Below, in pieces: positions 19,956 to 30,201 of a stretch of 64,000 nt of DNA. The notes beneath the pieces are model-generated. The model had not been told where the DNA came from. It saw only the letters and a list, made by a program, of their open reading frames with translations, and did not search any database. How positions within the stretch are numbered: position 1 is the stretch's first letter; the number at the start of each line of letters is the position of its first letter. The DNA is from Phymatolithon calcareum (lineage: Eukaryota > Rhodophyta > Florideophyceae > Hapalidiales), in NCBI GenBank assembly GCA_977006965.1, contig OZ345382.1, positions 1,302,001 to 1,366,000 on the forward strand. Direction: 5' to 3'. A program made the translations under genes and the position numbers.

Positions 19956-22829
19956 GAAAGTCGGAGAGCTTTGAGTGTTTTCGAATGTTCCACAAGTATG
20001 CTGAAACCCACACAGGTAGAAAGCTTAAGCATTTGAACGTTCAGGACTTCTCGACTGCACCAAAGCTCAAGGCTATTAGGACCGACAACGGCGGCGAGTA
20101 CCTCTCCAACGAGTTCAAGGCATATTTAGCACAGCACGGCATACACCAGCAACTCACAGTTGCATACACCCCTCAACAAAATGGGGTGGCTGAGCGCATG
20201 AATCGCACACTTCTTGGTGCGCTCGATGCTTCATCACAGAGGCATCGAGAAGAAGTTCTGGGCTGAAGCACTTGCTACTGCTGTGTATGTTCGCAATCGA
20301 GTTACGTCACGAGGACTTCCTTCAAACACGACCCCCCATCACATATGGATGGGTGCCGCTCCAGAGTTGGGACACTTACGTTCATTTGGCATAAAGTGTT
20401 GGCACGTGATTCCGAAAAAGAAGGTTAAGAAACTCGACTCTCGAACTCGTGAGGCCATTATGCTGGGATATGCGACTTCGTCCAAAGGGTATAAGGTGTG
20501 GGATCCGACCTCCAAGAAGGTGATTGTGTCAAGGGATGTGACGTTCGACGAATCGGATTGCGGATTAGGTGAGGCTGAAACGGATGTATCCACTGACACT
20601 CCAAACAACGCAGAGGTCAAAGTATGTGAGGATATTGTTGAAGGTAAGGACATTTCAGAGGAGGACAAAAAGAACCTCGATGCAACCAGCGAAGAAGGGC
20701 AGCAGGCGGACGATGGAGAACCACCTACAACTCCACCGGCATCTGAAGTAACTACACCGATGATCGCCAAACCCATTCTTCGTAGGTCAGCTCGGGTCTC
20801 AAAACCACCCACTGACTTCTGGGGAGCTCCCCGGCATACTGCCATGCTTGCCTTCGAATCTGTCAATCTCGCATCGGAATCCGGTTTGTCTTCTCAACAA
20901 GTACCTCAGACCTTTAAGGAAGCCACTTCGAATGAGAATGTCGACTTCTAGTCTCCAGCCATTGAGCAAGAACATTCTTCACTCCTCCGAAACAACACTT
21001 GGAGGCTGGTTCCTCGCAACTCCGACATGAACGTCCTACCGTGCAAGTATGTCTTCAAGGTCAAGGATACAGGCCCGAAAGTTCGCATTGTAGCGAAAGG
21101 GTTCCGACAGGTGCATGGAGTGGACTACGGTGAAACGTATGCCCCAGTCGTGAAATTCACCTCGATTCGTATCCTACTTGCAACTGTTGCAGTCCATGAC
21201 TTGGAACTTCATCAAATGGATGTTGTGACAGCATTTTTGCATGGTGAGCTCGACGAAGACATATACATGGACGTTCCGGCCGGCTTTCAAGACTCCAAGC
21301 ATCCCGACCTGGTGTGCAAGCTCCACAAGGCACTACATGGTTTGAAGCAAGCTCCTCGACAAAGGCATGCCAAGATTGACAAGTTCCTCATCGACGAACT
21401 TGGATTCTCGAGTAGTCCCAATGATCCATGTCTCCATGTCCGGCACAAGTCTAATTCCATCATGATCATCGCTCTGTACGTGGATGACTTTCTGATTGCC
21501 GGGAACGATACTTCTGCCATTATGTGGATCAAGGGGGAGCTCAACCAGAGATTCGAGATGAAGCATCTTAACGAAGCCAGCTTGTGTCTCAGATTTGAAA
21601 TCCGAAGAAATCGAAAACTCCAGACTCTCCATCTCTCACAGTCGATGTACGCTCAGTCCGTCTTGGAACGTTTCGGTATGGAAAACGCAAAACCAGTACC
21701 AACGCCAATGGAGTCCAGTCACAAGAACACCGCAGTTGGAGAAATCGATATCACCGAGTCGGTGTCAGACCAAGTCCCGTACCGTCCTGCTATCGGAAGC
21801 CTCATGTATTTGATGGTGGGCACTCGGCCAGACATATCGGACTCGGTTGGCAAGTTGTCTTCATTCTGCGAAAAGCCTCTCCAACGTCACTGGATGGCTG
21901 TCAAGCGTGTTCTTCACTATATCGCGGGTACTCGGAACCATGGCATTCTTTTCAGCTCAAATTGCAACTTGGTGCCATTCGGCTACACCGACTCGGATTG
22001 GGCAGGATGTGGAGAGACTCGTCGCTCTACAAGTGGTTATGTGTTCTTACTCGCAGGGGGAGCGATAAGCTGGCGTTCGAGGAAGCAGACCATCGTGGCA
22101 ACCTCAACATGCGAAGCGGAATATATAGCGTCATGTGCCGCCGCCAAGGAAGCCGTATGGTTATCTCGCCTCATCGCCGATGTTCACGGTCTCGTCAAGC
22201 CAGCTCGCATGACTCTGTACACCGACAGTCAGCGTGCGATCGCGACGGGGAGGAACGCTGCCATCACTCAGCGAAACAAGCATATCGACATACAATATCA
22301 CTATGTACGCGATGTTGTTGCCACCGGGATAGCTGAACATCAAGTATTGCGAGACGAACTTCATGGTCGCCGACGCACTGACAAAGCCGCTTGATCGCAA
22401 TAAGACCGCCAAGTTCGCACAAGACATGTGTATATGCGACTTGAAGTCTTAGTGTCCCTCGATCAAGGGGGAGTGTTGGAAGTGTGAAGCTTGGAGCTCT
22501 GGTCGCATCACACCTCAGAATCAAGGTATGATCTCGATACAAGTGTACACGTGTCAAGTCGAAAGACAAAGTGTCTCAGAACTTGGATTCATGAACATTG
22601 GCAGTGACACGTGTCAACGTATGATAAGAGTATGATAATCATACTCCCCTCACTCAGTAGATGATTTTTGATTTTTTCATGTCACACGTGTCATATGATT
22701 TTATGACAGATTTGTTCAGGGTTAGAGTGTCTCCGTCGTCAATTAGGGTTTTCATCAAGTCTGGTTGAGTTCTCAGGTCTATATAGTCTTAACCTGAGGT
22801 CCGCCAAGTCAATAAACCAAGGAACTCAT

Positions 22830-23149
22830 TGTTGTTGGAGGTTAGGGATAAGATTAGGAGATTGGAAAAGTTTGGTTCGTGAAGATTGGTGAAGGAGAAG
22901 TGGAGTTAGGTGAGAATGAGTTCCTTGGTTTATTCACTTGGCGGACTTCAGGACAAGACTATATAGACCTGAGAACACAACCAGACTTGATGAAAACCCT
23001 AATTGACGACGGAGACACACTAACCCTAAACAAGTTTGTCATACTATCATATGACACGTGTAACATGAAAAAATCAAGAATCATCTACTGAGTGAGGGGA
23101 GTATGATTATCATACTCTTATCATACTTTGACACGTGTCACTGCCAATC
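22830..23149 (-). repeat. Truncated 3' LTR of E7
   Basis: The first 320 bp match 27351 onward; the match stops at CACTGCCAATC, after which RNase H sequence follows. ATCC is shared by both sides at 23147-23150, a microhomology at the deletion joint. Confidence 0.9.
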
Positions 23150-26100
23150 CTGCCCAATCCGCATCCGTGTAACCGATTGGAACCAAACTCCCACTTCCAC
23201 CGAACAAAATTCCGTGATCTCGAGTACCCGCAATGTATCGCAGAACACGCTTCACGCCAATCCAGTGACGTTTCAGAGGCTTTTCGCAGAACGAATACAG
23301 CTTTCCGACCGAATCCGAGATGTCTGGGCGTGTACCAACCATCAAGTACATGAGACTTCCGATGGCTGGACGGTATGGAGCTTGTTCATCGACGAGCTGG
23401 GTGATGTCGACTTCTTCGGTTCCGGTGTTCTTGTTGCTTGACTCCATAGGGGTTGGTGGTGGTTTCGAGTTCTCCATCCCGAAACGTTCCAACACGGACT
23501 GAGCGTAGACCGACTGCGAGAGGTGAAGAGTTCGAAGTGCGCGATCTCGGCGAATTTCAAGTCCAAGACAAACACTAGCTTCTCCAAGGTCCTTCATCTC
23601 GAATCGCTTGTTCAGCTCCCCCTTGATCCACGAAATAGCAGAAGTATCGTTTCCGGCAATCAGCAAGTCATCCAAATATAGCGCGATGATCATGATGCTG
23701 CTTGACTTATGCCGGACATAAAGACAAGGATCGTTGGGACTGCATGAGAAGCCGAGCTCGTCGATGAGGAACTTGTCGATTTTGGCATGCCACTGTCGCG
23801 GTGCTTGCTTCAGGCCGTATAGTGCCTTCAAGAGCTGGCAAACAAGGTCAGGACGCTTGGGATCACGAAATCCAGACGGAACCTCCATGTAGATGTCTTC
23901 GTCAAGGTCACCATGCAAGAAAGCCGTAACAACATCCATTTGGTATAGTTCCAAATCATGGACAGCAACGGTTGCAAGTAGGATACGAATCGAGGTGAAC
24001 TTTACGACTGGGGCATACGTTTCACCGTAGTCCACCCCATGCACCTGTCGGAACCCTTTCGCAACAATGCGGACTTTAGGGCCTGTATCCTTGACCTTGA
24101 AGACATACTTGCACGGTAGAACGTTCATGCCAGGCTTGCGAGTGACCGACTTCCAAGTGTTGTTGCGGGTTTGTGACGAGTGTTCATTCTCAATGCCCGG
24201 AGACCAGAAGTCGACATTTTTAATTGAAGTCGCTTCCTTGAAGGTCTGAGGCACTTGATGAGAAGACAAACCGGTTTCAGATGCAAGGTTGACGGACTCG
24301 AAGGCCAGCATAGCAGTATGCGAGGGAGCGTTCCAGAAGTCAGTGGGTGGTTTTGAGACCCGAGCTGACCTACGCAGAATGGGTTTGGCGATCATCGGAG
24401 ATGTATTGTCAGAACCAGATGGAGATATAGGTTGTTCTCCACCATCTGCTTGCTCACCTTCGTCAATGTCCTTCTCGATGCTCTTATCATCTACATCCGA
24501 AATGACCTTACCTTCAACCGTACCATCACTCAGTCTGATTTGAGGAGTTTCAAGTGATACATTGGTTTCGGTCTCATCGAATCCGAATTCCGATTCATTG
24601 AACGTCACGTCCCTTGACACAATCACTTTCCGCAAGTCCGCATCCCACAGCTTATACCCTTTTGATGCCAACGAGTATCCCAGCATAACCGCCTCACGAG
24701 TACGACTGTCGAGTTTCTTCACTTTCTTCTTCGGAATCACGTACCAACACTTGGCGCCAAATACGCGCAAGTGTCCCAAATCTGGAGGGGCACCCATCCA
24801 TATGTGATGGGGGGTCGTGTTCGAAGGAAGTCCTCGTGACGTTACTCGGTTGCGCACATACACAGCAGTTGCCAATGCTTCAGCCCAGACCTTCTTCTCG
24901 ATGCCTCTGTGATGGAGCATCGAGCGCACTAAGTTGAGAAGTGTGCGGTTCATGCGTTCAGCCACCCCATTTTGATGTGGGGTGTAAGCGACTGTGAGCT
25001 GTTGATGGATGCCGTGTTCCGCAAGATATGCCTTGAACTCGTTTGAAAGGTACTCGCCTCCATTGTCTGTCCTAATTGCTTTGAGCTTTGGTGCTTTCGA
25101 GAAGTCCTGTATGTTCAAGTGCTTAAGCTTTCGACCTGTATGGGTTTCAGCGTACTTGTGAAACTTCCGAAAACACTCAAAGCTCTCCGATTTCTTTCGC
25201 ATGGTGAATACCGTGGTCCACTTGGAGTGATCATCGATGAATGTGATGAAGTACTGTGATCCTCCAAGGGACGGAATGTCGATAGGACCAAGAACGTCTG
25301 AATGTACGAGATCGAGAACAGCTGTGGAGCGAGAACTACTGGACTTTGGAATCGGAGCACGATGACCTTTGCCGGCAAGACAACCATTACATGGATGTGT
25401 GGACTGTGAGTTGGGAGCAATCTTTACACCTTTCACCACCCCATGGTTTACCATTCCGGTAATTCCAGTGCGGTCAACATGCGCAAGTCGTTCATGCCAA
25501 AGCTGTAGGCTCGCGAAACAGGAAACTTCGTTAAGTTTATTTCCATCTGCAAGGTCTAGAGAGTAGAGACTTTTACGTAGAGTACCTGTTGCGATCGTGT
25601 CATTATGAGCTTTAACATAGCAAAGGCTGTTCTTGAACGTTATACCATATCCGTACTCATCCATTTTTGAGACAGACAATAGAGAGTATCCGAAGTCGGG
25701 TATGTGCATAAAGTCCTTGAGCTTTCGTTTTAACGATTTACCGTTCACGTTAAGCGTAATGATGACATCACCTTTTCCAGCGATTGTGGCCTGTGCTTTT
25801 GTTCCCATTTCGACGGTTGAAGACATTTTTGTGTATGAGCAGAAGATTGAACGATCGAACGTCATATGCGATGTACTACCAGAGTCAATGATCCATGACT
25901 TTGACTTCTCGGAAATATCAGAATCGCGCACCTTGACCATCAGGCATACAAAGTCGGAATCGGACATAACTCGAACATGTTCCGATTCATCGGTCAGGAA
26001 TGCAGCTGGTTTCGTTTGCTTTCCATTCCGATTTTTGTATCCTTCAGGAGCAAGGTGTGGAAACTTGGTCCAACATTTCACACTTCTATGTCCAGATCGA

Positions 26101-26771
26101 TGACAATGTTCACTGTAGTCACGAATTCGTTCTCCATCGCGTCTGGCAGTGAAAAGTGCAGCAGTCTCAGCTTTGACGGTTGATGCTTCGACACGCATTG
26201 ACATGCGTTGCTCTTCCTGGAGTAGTCGACTCTTCACGAATTCAAGTGAGAATGATTCGTCTTCATTGCCGAGAGCATCAAGTGCACTTATCAAGCTGTC
26301 GTAGCGTTCGGGAAGTCCGTTCAATACAGCCATGGCCATTTCTTTATCGTCAATATCGACACCCATTGACTTGAGGGTGGATGCGAGTTGGCGAATGCGG
26401 TTCGTATAGGGCAGTATTTTCTCGTCCTCGAGCATCGTGGCAGTGTAGAACTTACGGCGAGCGGCCAGTTTGTTCAAAAGAGTGTGTCGTTCGAAGATAT
26501 TGAGAATCGACGTCCACATTTCTTTGGCCGTTTCGACATCCTGCACATGCTCGAGATGTTGGTCTGAAAGCGAGAGACCGATAATAGCCTTTGCTTTATT
26601 GTCATTACGACGCCAGAGCTTGAAATCGTCGGAATCTCGTGCCGGTAGATCGTCCTCTATGAACTCGTCGAGTTCGCGGAATGATAGTACTAGCTGAATT
26701 TTCTGTTTCCAAGCGTGGAAATTGGTCTCATTTAACTTTTCGACCTTCAGCGTTCCTTGGGAGTTGTTCAT
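23121..26771 (-). CDS. gag-pol: E7 gag-pol, open but truncated before RNase H
   Basis: A single open frame of about 1216 codons starting MNNSQ at 26771. It covers gag, protease (DSG), integrase with all catalytic D, D, E motifs, and RT. Oddities: the knuckle reads SEHC instead of CEHC, so the first zinc ligand is lost; the RT motif is YLDD rather than YVDD; the integrase helix reads TPHQN, as in E10 and E14, instead of TPQQN. The frame ends in a few residues read from the LTR after DADWAG, so RNase H is absent and the element could not complete replication on its own. The open frame with lost ends suggests a fairly recent deletion. Confidence 0.88.
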   Translation of the reverse strand: MNNSQGTLKVEKLNETNFHAWKQKIQLVLSFRELDEFIEDDLPARDSDDFKLWRRNDNKAKAIIGLSLSDQHLEHVQDVETAKEMWTSILNIFERHTLLNKLAARRKFYTATMLEDEKILPYTNRIRQLASTLKSMGVDIDDKEMAMAVLNGLPERYDSLISALDALGNEDESFSLEFVKSRLLQEEQRMSMRVEASTVKAETAALFTARRDGERIRDYSEHCHRSGHRSVKCWTKFPHLAPEGYKNRNGKQTKPAAFLTDESEHVRVMSDSDFVCLMVKVRDSDISEKSKSWIIDSGSTSHMTFDRSIFCSYTKMSSTVEMGTKAQATIAGKGDVIITLNVNGKSLKRKLKDFMHIPDFGYSLLSVSKMDEYGYGITFKNSLCYVKAHNDTIATGTLRKSLYSLDLADGNKLNEVSCFASLQLWHERLAHVDRTGITGMVNHGVVKGVKIAPNSQSTHPCNGCLAGKGHRAPIPKSSSSRSTAVLDLVHSDVLGPIDIPSLGGSQYFITFIDDHSKWTTVFTMRKKSESFECFRKFHKYAETHTGRKLKHLNIQDFSKAPKLKAIRTDNGGEYLSNEFKAYLAEHGIHQQLTVAYTPHQNGVAERMNRTLLNLVRSMLHHRGIEKKVWAEALATAVYVRNRVTSRGLPSNTTPHHIWMGAPPDLGHLRVFGAKCWYVIPKKKVKKLDSRTREAVMLGYSLASKGYKLWDADLRKVIVSRDVTFNESEFGFDETETNVSLETPQIRLSDGTVEGKVISDVDDKSIEKDIDEGEQADGGEQPISPSGSDNTSPMIAKPILRRSARVSKPPTDFWNAPSHTAMLAFESVNLASETGLSSHQVPQTFKEATSIKNVDFWSPGIENEHSSQTRNNTWKSVTRKPGMNVLPCKYVFKVKDTGPKVRIVAKGFRQVHGVDYGETYAPVVKFTSIRILLATVAVHDLELYQMDVVTAFLHGDLDEDIYMEVPSGFRDPKRPDLVCQLLKALYGLKQAPRQWHAKIDKFLIDELGFSCSPNDPCLYVRHKSSSIMIIALYLDDLLIAGNDTSAISWIKGELNKRFEMKDLGEASVCLGLEIRRDRALRTLHLSQSVYAQSVLERFGMENSKPPPTPMESSNKNTGTEEVDITQLVDEQAPYRPAIGSLMYLMVGTRPDISDSVGKLYSFCEKPLKRHWIGVKRVLRYIAGTRDHGILFGGSGSLVPIGYTDADWAGLAVTRVKV

Positions 26772-27336
26772 TTTGCGGAGTGGGGGTCTTCTATTCTTGT
26801 CGAAAATCCGTTCGGGGAGTCCACTGCGAGTCAACCGAAGTTAACTATCGAGGCAATCTATCCCGTATAAGAAATTCCTTCAAGTCAATGTGACCTGGAC
26901 CTTGATCGGGGGATGGCTCAATGGCCGTATACCTCTTGTGGCGTTTTGGTACACCTGAACCTGCAGTCGGCAACACGCACTGCAAGACGCTTTGTGGTAT
27001 CCTGAGGTGGGCCCGACAAGAAAACCGAAGGTAATCAAGCAAGGAGACACAACAGAAACCCTTGTGGTGTTTTGGTACACCTGAACCTGCAGCCGGCAAC
27101 GCGCACTGCAAGACGCTATAACACTTTCTGAACGGGCCTCACTCAAAGACCAGAGGTAATTGAGCAAGGAACCGAACAGGATCTCGTGAACAATGACAGA
27201 CAAGTCCCCTGGAGCGGGCCTTGCGAGAAAACCAGAGGTAATCAAGCAAGGATGCGCAACCAGGAGAAGATCGGGGGCGAAGGATGAGCCCCGGAGACGA
27301 CGATGATGATGAAGCGCGGTGGTGATCAAGCGCTGA
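26772..27336 (-). other. E7 leader
   Basis: Same organisation as the E5 leader: two CTTGCAG/CTGCAGG motif copies (around 26950-26990 and 27075-27115 on the plus-strand scale) and the CCTTGC/GCAAGG hairpin near 27230-27265. Confidence 0.7.
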
Positions 27337-27350
27337 CTGGGCCCATAACC
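27337..27350 (-). promoter_or_regulatory. E7 primer binding site
   Basis: CTGGGCCCATAACC on the plus strand, i.e. GGTTATGGGCCCAG next to the LTR on the element strand. Confidence 0.88.
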
Positions 27351-27793
27351 TGTTGTTGGAGGTTAGGGATAAGATTAGGAGATTGGAAAAGTTTGGTTCG
27401 TGAAGATTGGTGAAGGAGAAGTGGAGTTAGGTGAGAATGAGTTCCTTGGTTTATTCACTTGGCGGACTTCAGGACAAGACTATATAGACCAGAGAACACA
27501 ACCAGACTTGATGAAAACCCTAATTGACGACGGAGACACACTAACCCTAAACAAGTTTGTCATACTGTCATATGACACGTGTAACATGAAAAAACAAGAA
27601 TCATCTACTGAGTGAGGGGAGTATGATCATCATACTCTTATCATACTTTGACACGTGTCACTGCCAATCTTCTTGATTCAAGGTTCTGAGACACTTTGAC
27701 ATTCGACTTGACACGTGTACATGTGTACCGAAATCATACCTTGATATTGAAGTGTGTTTGCGACTAGAGCTCCAAGCAATCACACTGTCAACA
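27351..27793 (-). repeat. 5' LTR of E7 (443 bp)
   Basis: It begins TGTTGTTGGAGG and ends CACTGTCAACA on the plus strand. The terminal motif differs by one base from CTTCCAACA. The following five bases CTCAT are the TSD. Confidence 0.93.
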
Positions 27794-27885
27794 CTCATTC
27801 TCACCTAACTCCACTTCTCGTCAACCAATCTTCACCAACCAAACTTTTCCACTCTCCTCATCCATTCCCTAACCTTGCACCAACA

Positions 27886-28928
27886 TCAAACGAGTTCAAG
27901 GCATATCTTGCGGAACACGGCATCCATCAACAGCTCACAGTCGCTTACACCCCACAGCAAAATAGGGTGGCTGAACGCATGAACCGCACACTTCTCAATT
28001 TAGTGCGCTCGATGCTCCATCACAGAGGCATCGAGAAGAAGTTCTGGGCTGAAGCGTTTGCAACTGCTGTGTATGTTCGCAACCGAGTTACGTCACGAGG
28101 ACTTCCTTCGAACACGACCCCCCATCACATATGGATGGGTGCCCCTCCAGATTTGGGACACTTGCGCGTATTTGGCGCCAAGTGTTGGTACGTGATTCCG
28201 AAGAAGAAAGTGAAGAAACTCGACAGTCGTACTCGTGAGGCGGTTATGCTGGGATACTCGTTGGCATCAAAAGGGTATAAGCTGTGGGATGCGGACTTGC
28301 GGAAAGTGATTGTGTCAAGGGACGTGACGTTCAATGAATCGGATTGCGGATTCGATGAGACCGAAACCAATGTATCACTTGAAACTCCTCATATCAAACT
28401 GAGTGATGATACGATTGAAGGTAAGGTCATTTCGGATGTAGATGATATGAGCATCGAGAAGGACATTGACGAAGGTGAGCAAGCAGAGGGTGGAGAACAA
28501 CCTATATCTCCATCTGGTTCTGACAATACATCTCCGATGATCGCCAAACCCATTCTGCGTAGGTCAGCTCGGGTCTCAAAACCACCCACTGACTTCTGGA
28601 ACGCTCCCTCGCATACTGCTATGCTGGCCTTCGAGTCCGTCAACCTTGCATCTGAAATCGGTTTGTCTTCTCATCAAGTGCCTCAGACCCTCAAGGAAGC
28701 GACTTCAATTAAAAATGTCGACTTCTGGTCTCCGGGCATTGAGAATGAACACTCGTCACTAACCCGCAACAACACTTGGAAGTCGGTCACTCGCAAGCCT
28801 GGCATGAACGTTCTACCGTGCAAGTATGTCTTCAAGGTCAAGGATACAGGCCCTAAAGTCCGCATTGTTGCGAAAGGGTTCCGACAGGTGCATGGGGTGG
28901 ACTACGGTGAAACGTATGCCCTAGTCGT
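27886..28928 (+). pseudogene. pol: E9: family A pol fragment (integrase end to RT start)
   Basis: A plus-strand fragment beginning in integrase at SNEFKAYL and ending in RT at GETYALVV, where E10 is inserted (bases before its LTR: GTCGT). It includes the catalytic-glutamate block, with QQNR in place of QQNG, and the full linker. The sequence is close to E5. The upstream half of integrase and gag are missing: the left neighbour is the E4 3' LTR, but no matching left flank exists beside the E4 5' LTR. RT downstream of 28928 is also absent from the window. Confidence 0.88.
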
Positions 28929-29372
28929 TGTTGTTGGAGCTTATGGAATGGATGAGGAGAGTGGAAAAGTTTGGTTCGTGAAGATTGTTTGACGAGAAGT
29001 GGAGTTAGGTGAGAATGAGTTCCTTAGTTTATTCACTTGGCGAACCTCAGGTCAAGACTATATAGACCTGAGAACAGAACCAGACTTGATCAAAACCCTA
29101 ACTGACGACGGACACACGCTAACCCTAAACAAATTTGTCATACTATCATATGACACGTGTAACATGAAAAAATCAAGAATCATCTACTGAGTGAGGGGAG
29201 TATGATTATCATACTCTTATCATACTTTGACACGTGTCATTGCCAATCTTCTTGATCCAAAGTTCTGAGACACTTTGACATTCGACTTGACACGTGTACA
29301 CGTGTACCGAGATCATACCTTGATATTGAAGTGTGTTTGCGACTAGAGCTCCAACCAATCACACTTCCAACA
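28929..29372 (-). repeat. 3' LTR of E10 (444 bp)
   Basis: It begins TGTTGTTGGAGC and ends CTTCCAACA on the plus strand. It has the TATATAG block near 29058, ACACGTGT palindromes near 29295-29310 and a slightly diverged outer end (GGAGCTTATGG). Confidence 0.92.
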
Positions 29373-29758
29373 CTCCCTATTGATCGAGGCACACTACGAC
29401 CACCTCGCGCATATTACCATGTCTTGTGCAAACTTCGCCGTCTTGACACGATCGAGTGGCTTGGTGAGTGCATCCGCAATCATCAACTCAGTACTACAAT
29501 ACTTGATTGATATCTTGCCCGTGGCAACCACATCACGAACATAGTGATATTGGATGTCTATGTGCTTGTTCCTCTGAGTGATGGCCGCGTTTCGCCCGGT
29601 CGCGAACGCACTTTGACTGTCCGTGTACAGAGGCATCGCGGATGGCTTCTCCAGACCTTGAACATCGGCAATGAGTCTTGACAACCAGACTGATTCCTTG
29701 GTGGCGGCACACGAAGCGATGTATTCCGCTTCGCATGTTGAAGTGGCGACGATGGTTT

Positions 29759-30201
29759 TGTTGAAAGTGTGATTGCTTGGAGCTCTAGTCGCAAACACAC
29801 TTCAATATCAAGGTATGATCTCGGTACACGTGTACACGTGTCAAGTCGAATGTCAAAGTGTCTCAGAACCTTGAATCAAGAAGATTGGCAGTGCCACGTG
29901 TCAAAGTATGATAAGAGTATGATAATCATACTCCCCTCACTCAGTAGATGATTCTTGATTTTTCATGTTACACGTGTCATATGATAGTATGACAAACTTG
30001 TTTAGGGTTAGTGTGTCTCCGTCGTCAGTTAGGGTTTTGATCAAGTCTGGTTGTGTTCTCAGGTCTATATAGTCTTGTCCTGAAGTCCGCCAAGTGAATA
30101 AACCAAGGAACTCATTCACTCACAACTCATCTTCTACGCAACCAATTCACTCCAACTAAACTTTTTCCTTCACCTCATCTCATCCTTAACCTCCAACAAC
30201 A
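29759..30201 (+). repeat. Solo LTR S3 (family A), TSD GGTTT
   Basis: 443 bp, flanked by GGTTT at 29754-29758 and 30202-30206, within the RNase H of E10. It begins TGTTGAAAGTG. Its reverse complement is nearly the same as S2, differing at about one base. Confidence 0.94.

Larger units (their letters stand above)
7934..22452 (+). pseudogene. gag-pol: E4 broken gag-pol, in three segments
   Basis: Coding segments are 7934-8349 (gag N-terminus, starts MDNSQ), 13916-15079 (gag C-part with the CX2CX4HX4C knuckle, protease, integrase start) and 19961-22452 (integrase, RT, RNase H). Lesions: a 1-base deletion plus a TGG-to-TAG stop just before the protease DSG motif (about 14360-14380); a 5-base deletion in integrase after NRTLL (about 20215), also present in E12; a TGG-to-TAG stop near 20948; and an extra base near 22330 that shifts the RNase H end. 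The RT motif YVDD is kept. RT resembles E3, while gag, integrase and the linker resemble E12, so the body is mosaic. Confidence 0.88.
22830..27793 (-). mobile_element. E7: family A element lacking RNase H, TSD CTCAT
   Basis: A minus-strand insert in the 3' LTR of E4, with CTCAT at 22825-22829 and 27794-27798. The 5' LTR is 27351-27793, primer site 27337-27350, leader 26772-27336 and gag-pol 23121-26771. The 3' LTR is truncated at about 23149 and fused to RNase H coding sequence. By comparison with E11 about 590 bp are missing (inner part of the 3' LTR, purine tract, RNase H C-terminus). Confidence 0.92.
6909..27885 (+). mobile_element. E4: family A element split by E5, E6 and E7
   Basis: It is traced through three clean insertions by their TSDs: segments 6909-8349, 13911-15079, 19956-22829 and 27794-27885. 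Removing the inserts leaves about 5561 bp, the same length as E5. The 5' LTR is 6909-7352 and the 3' LTR is 22474-22829 plus 27799-27885. The flanks disagree: on the left it abuts E3 (minus-strand pol, last five bases GGAGC), on the right E9 (plus-strand pol, TCAAA). Its two LTRs also differ in subtype. It therefore looks like a recombinant of two elements rather than one insertion. Confidence 0.85.
22474..27885 (+). repeat. 3' LTR of E4, split by E7
   Basis: The two parts are 22474-22829 and 27799-27885, 443 bp together, with TSD CTCAT (22825-22829 and 27794-27798) around E7. The purine tract AAGGGGGAG is at 22465-22473. The first 120 bp are unlike the E4 5' LTR and closer to the A2 LTR of E3. 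The end reads CTTGCACCAACA instead of CCTCCAACAACA. Confidence 0.9.
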
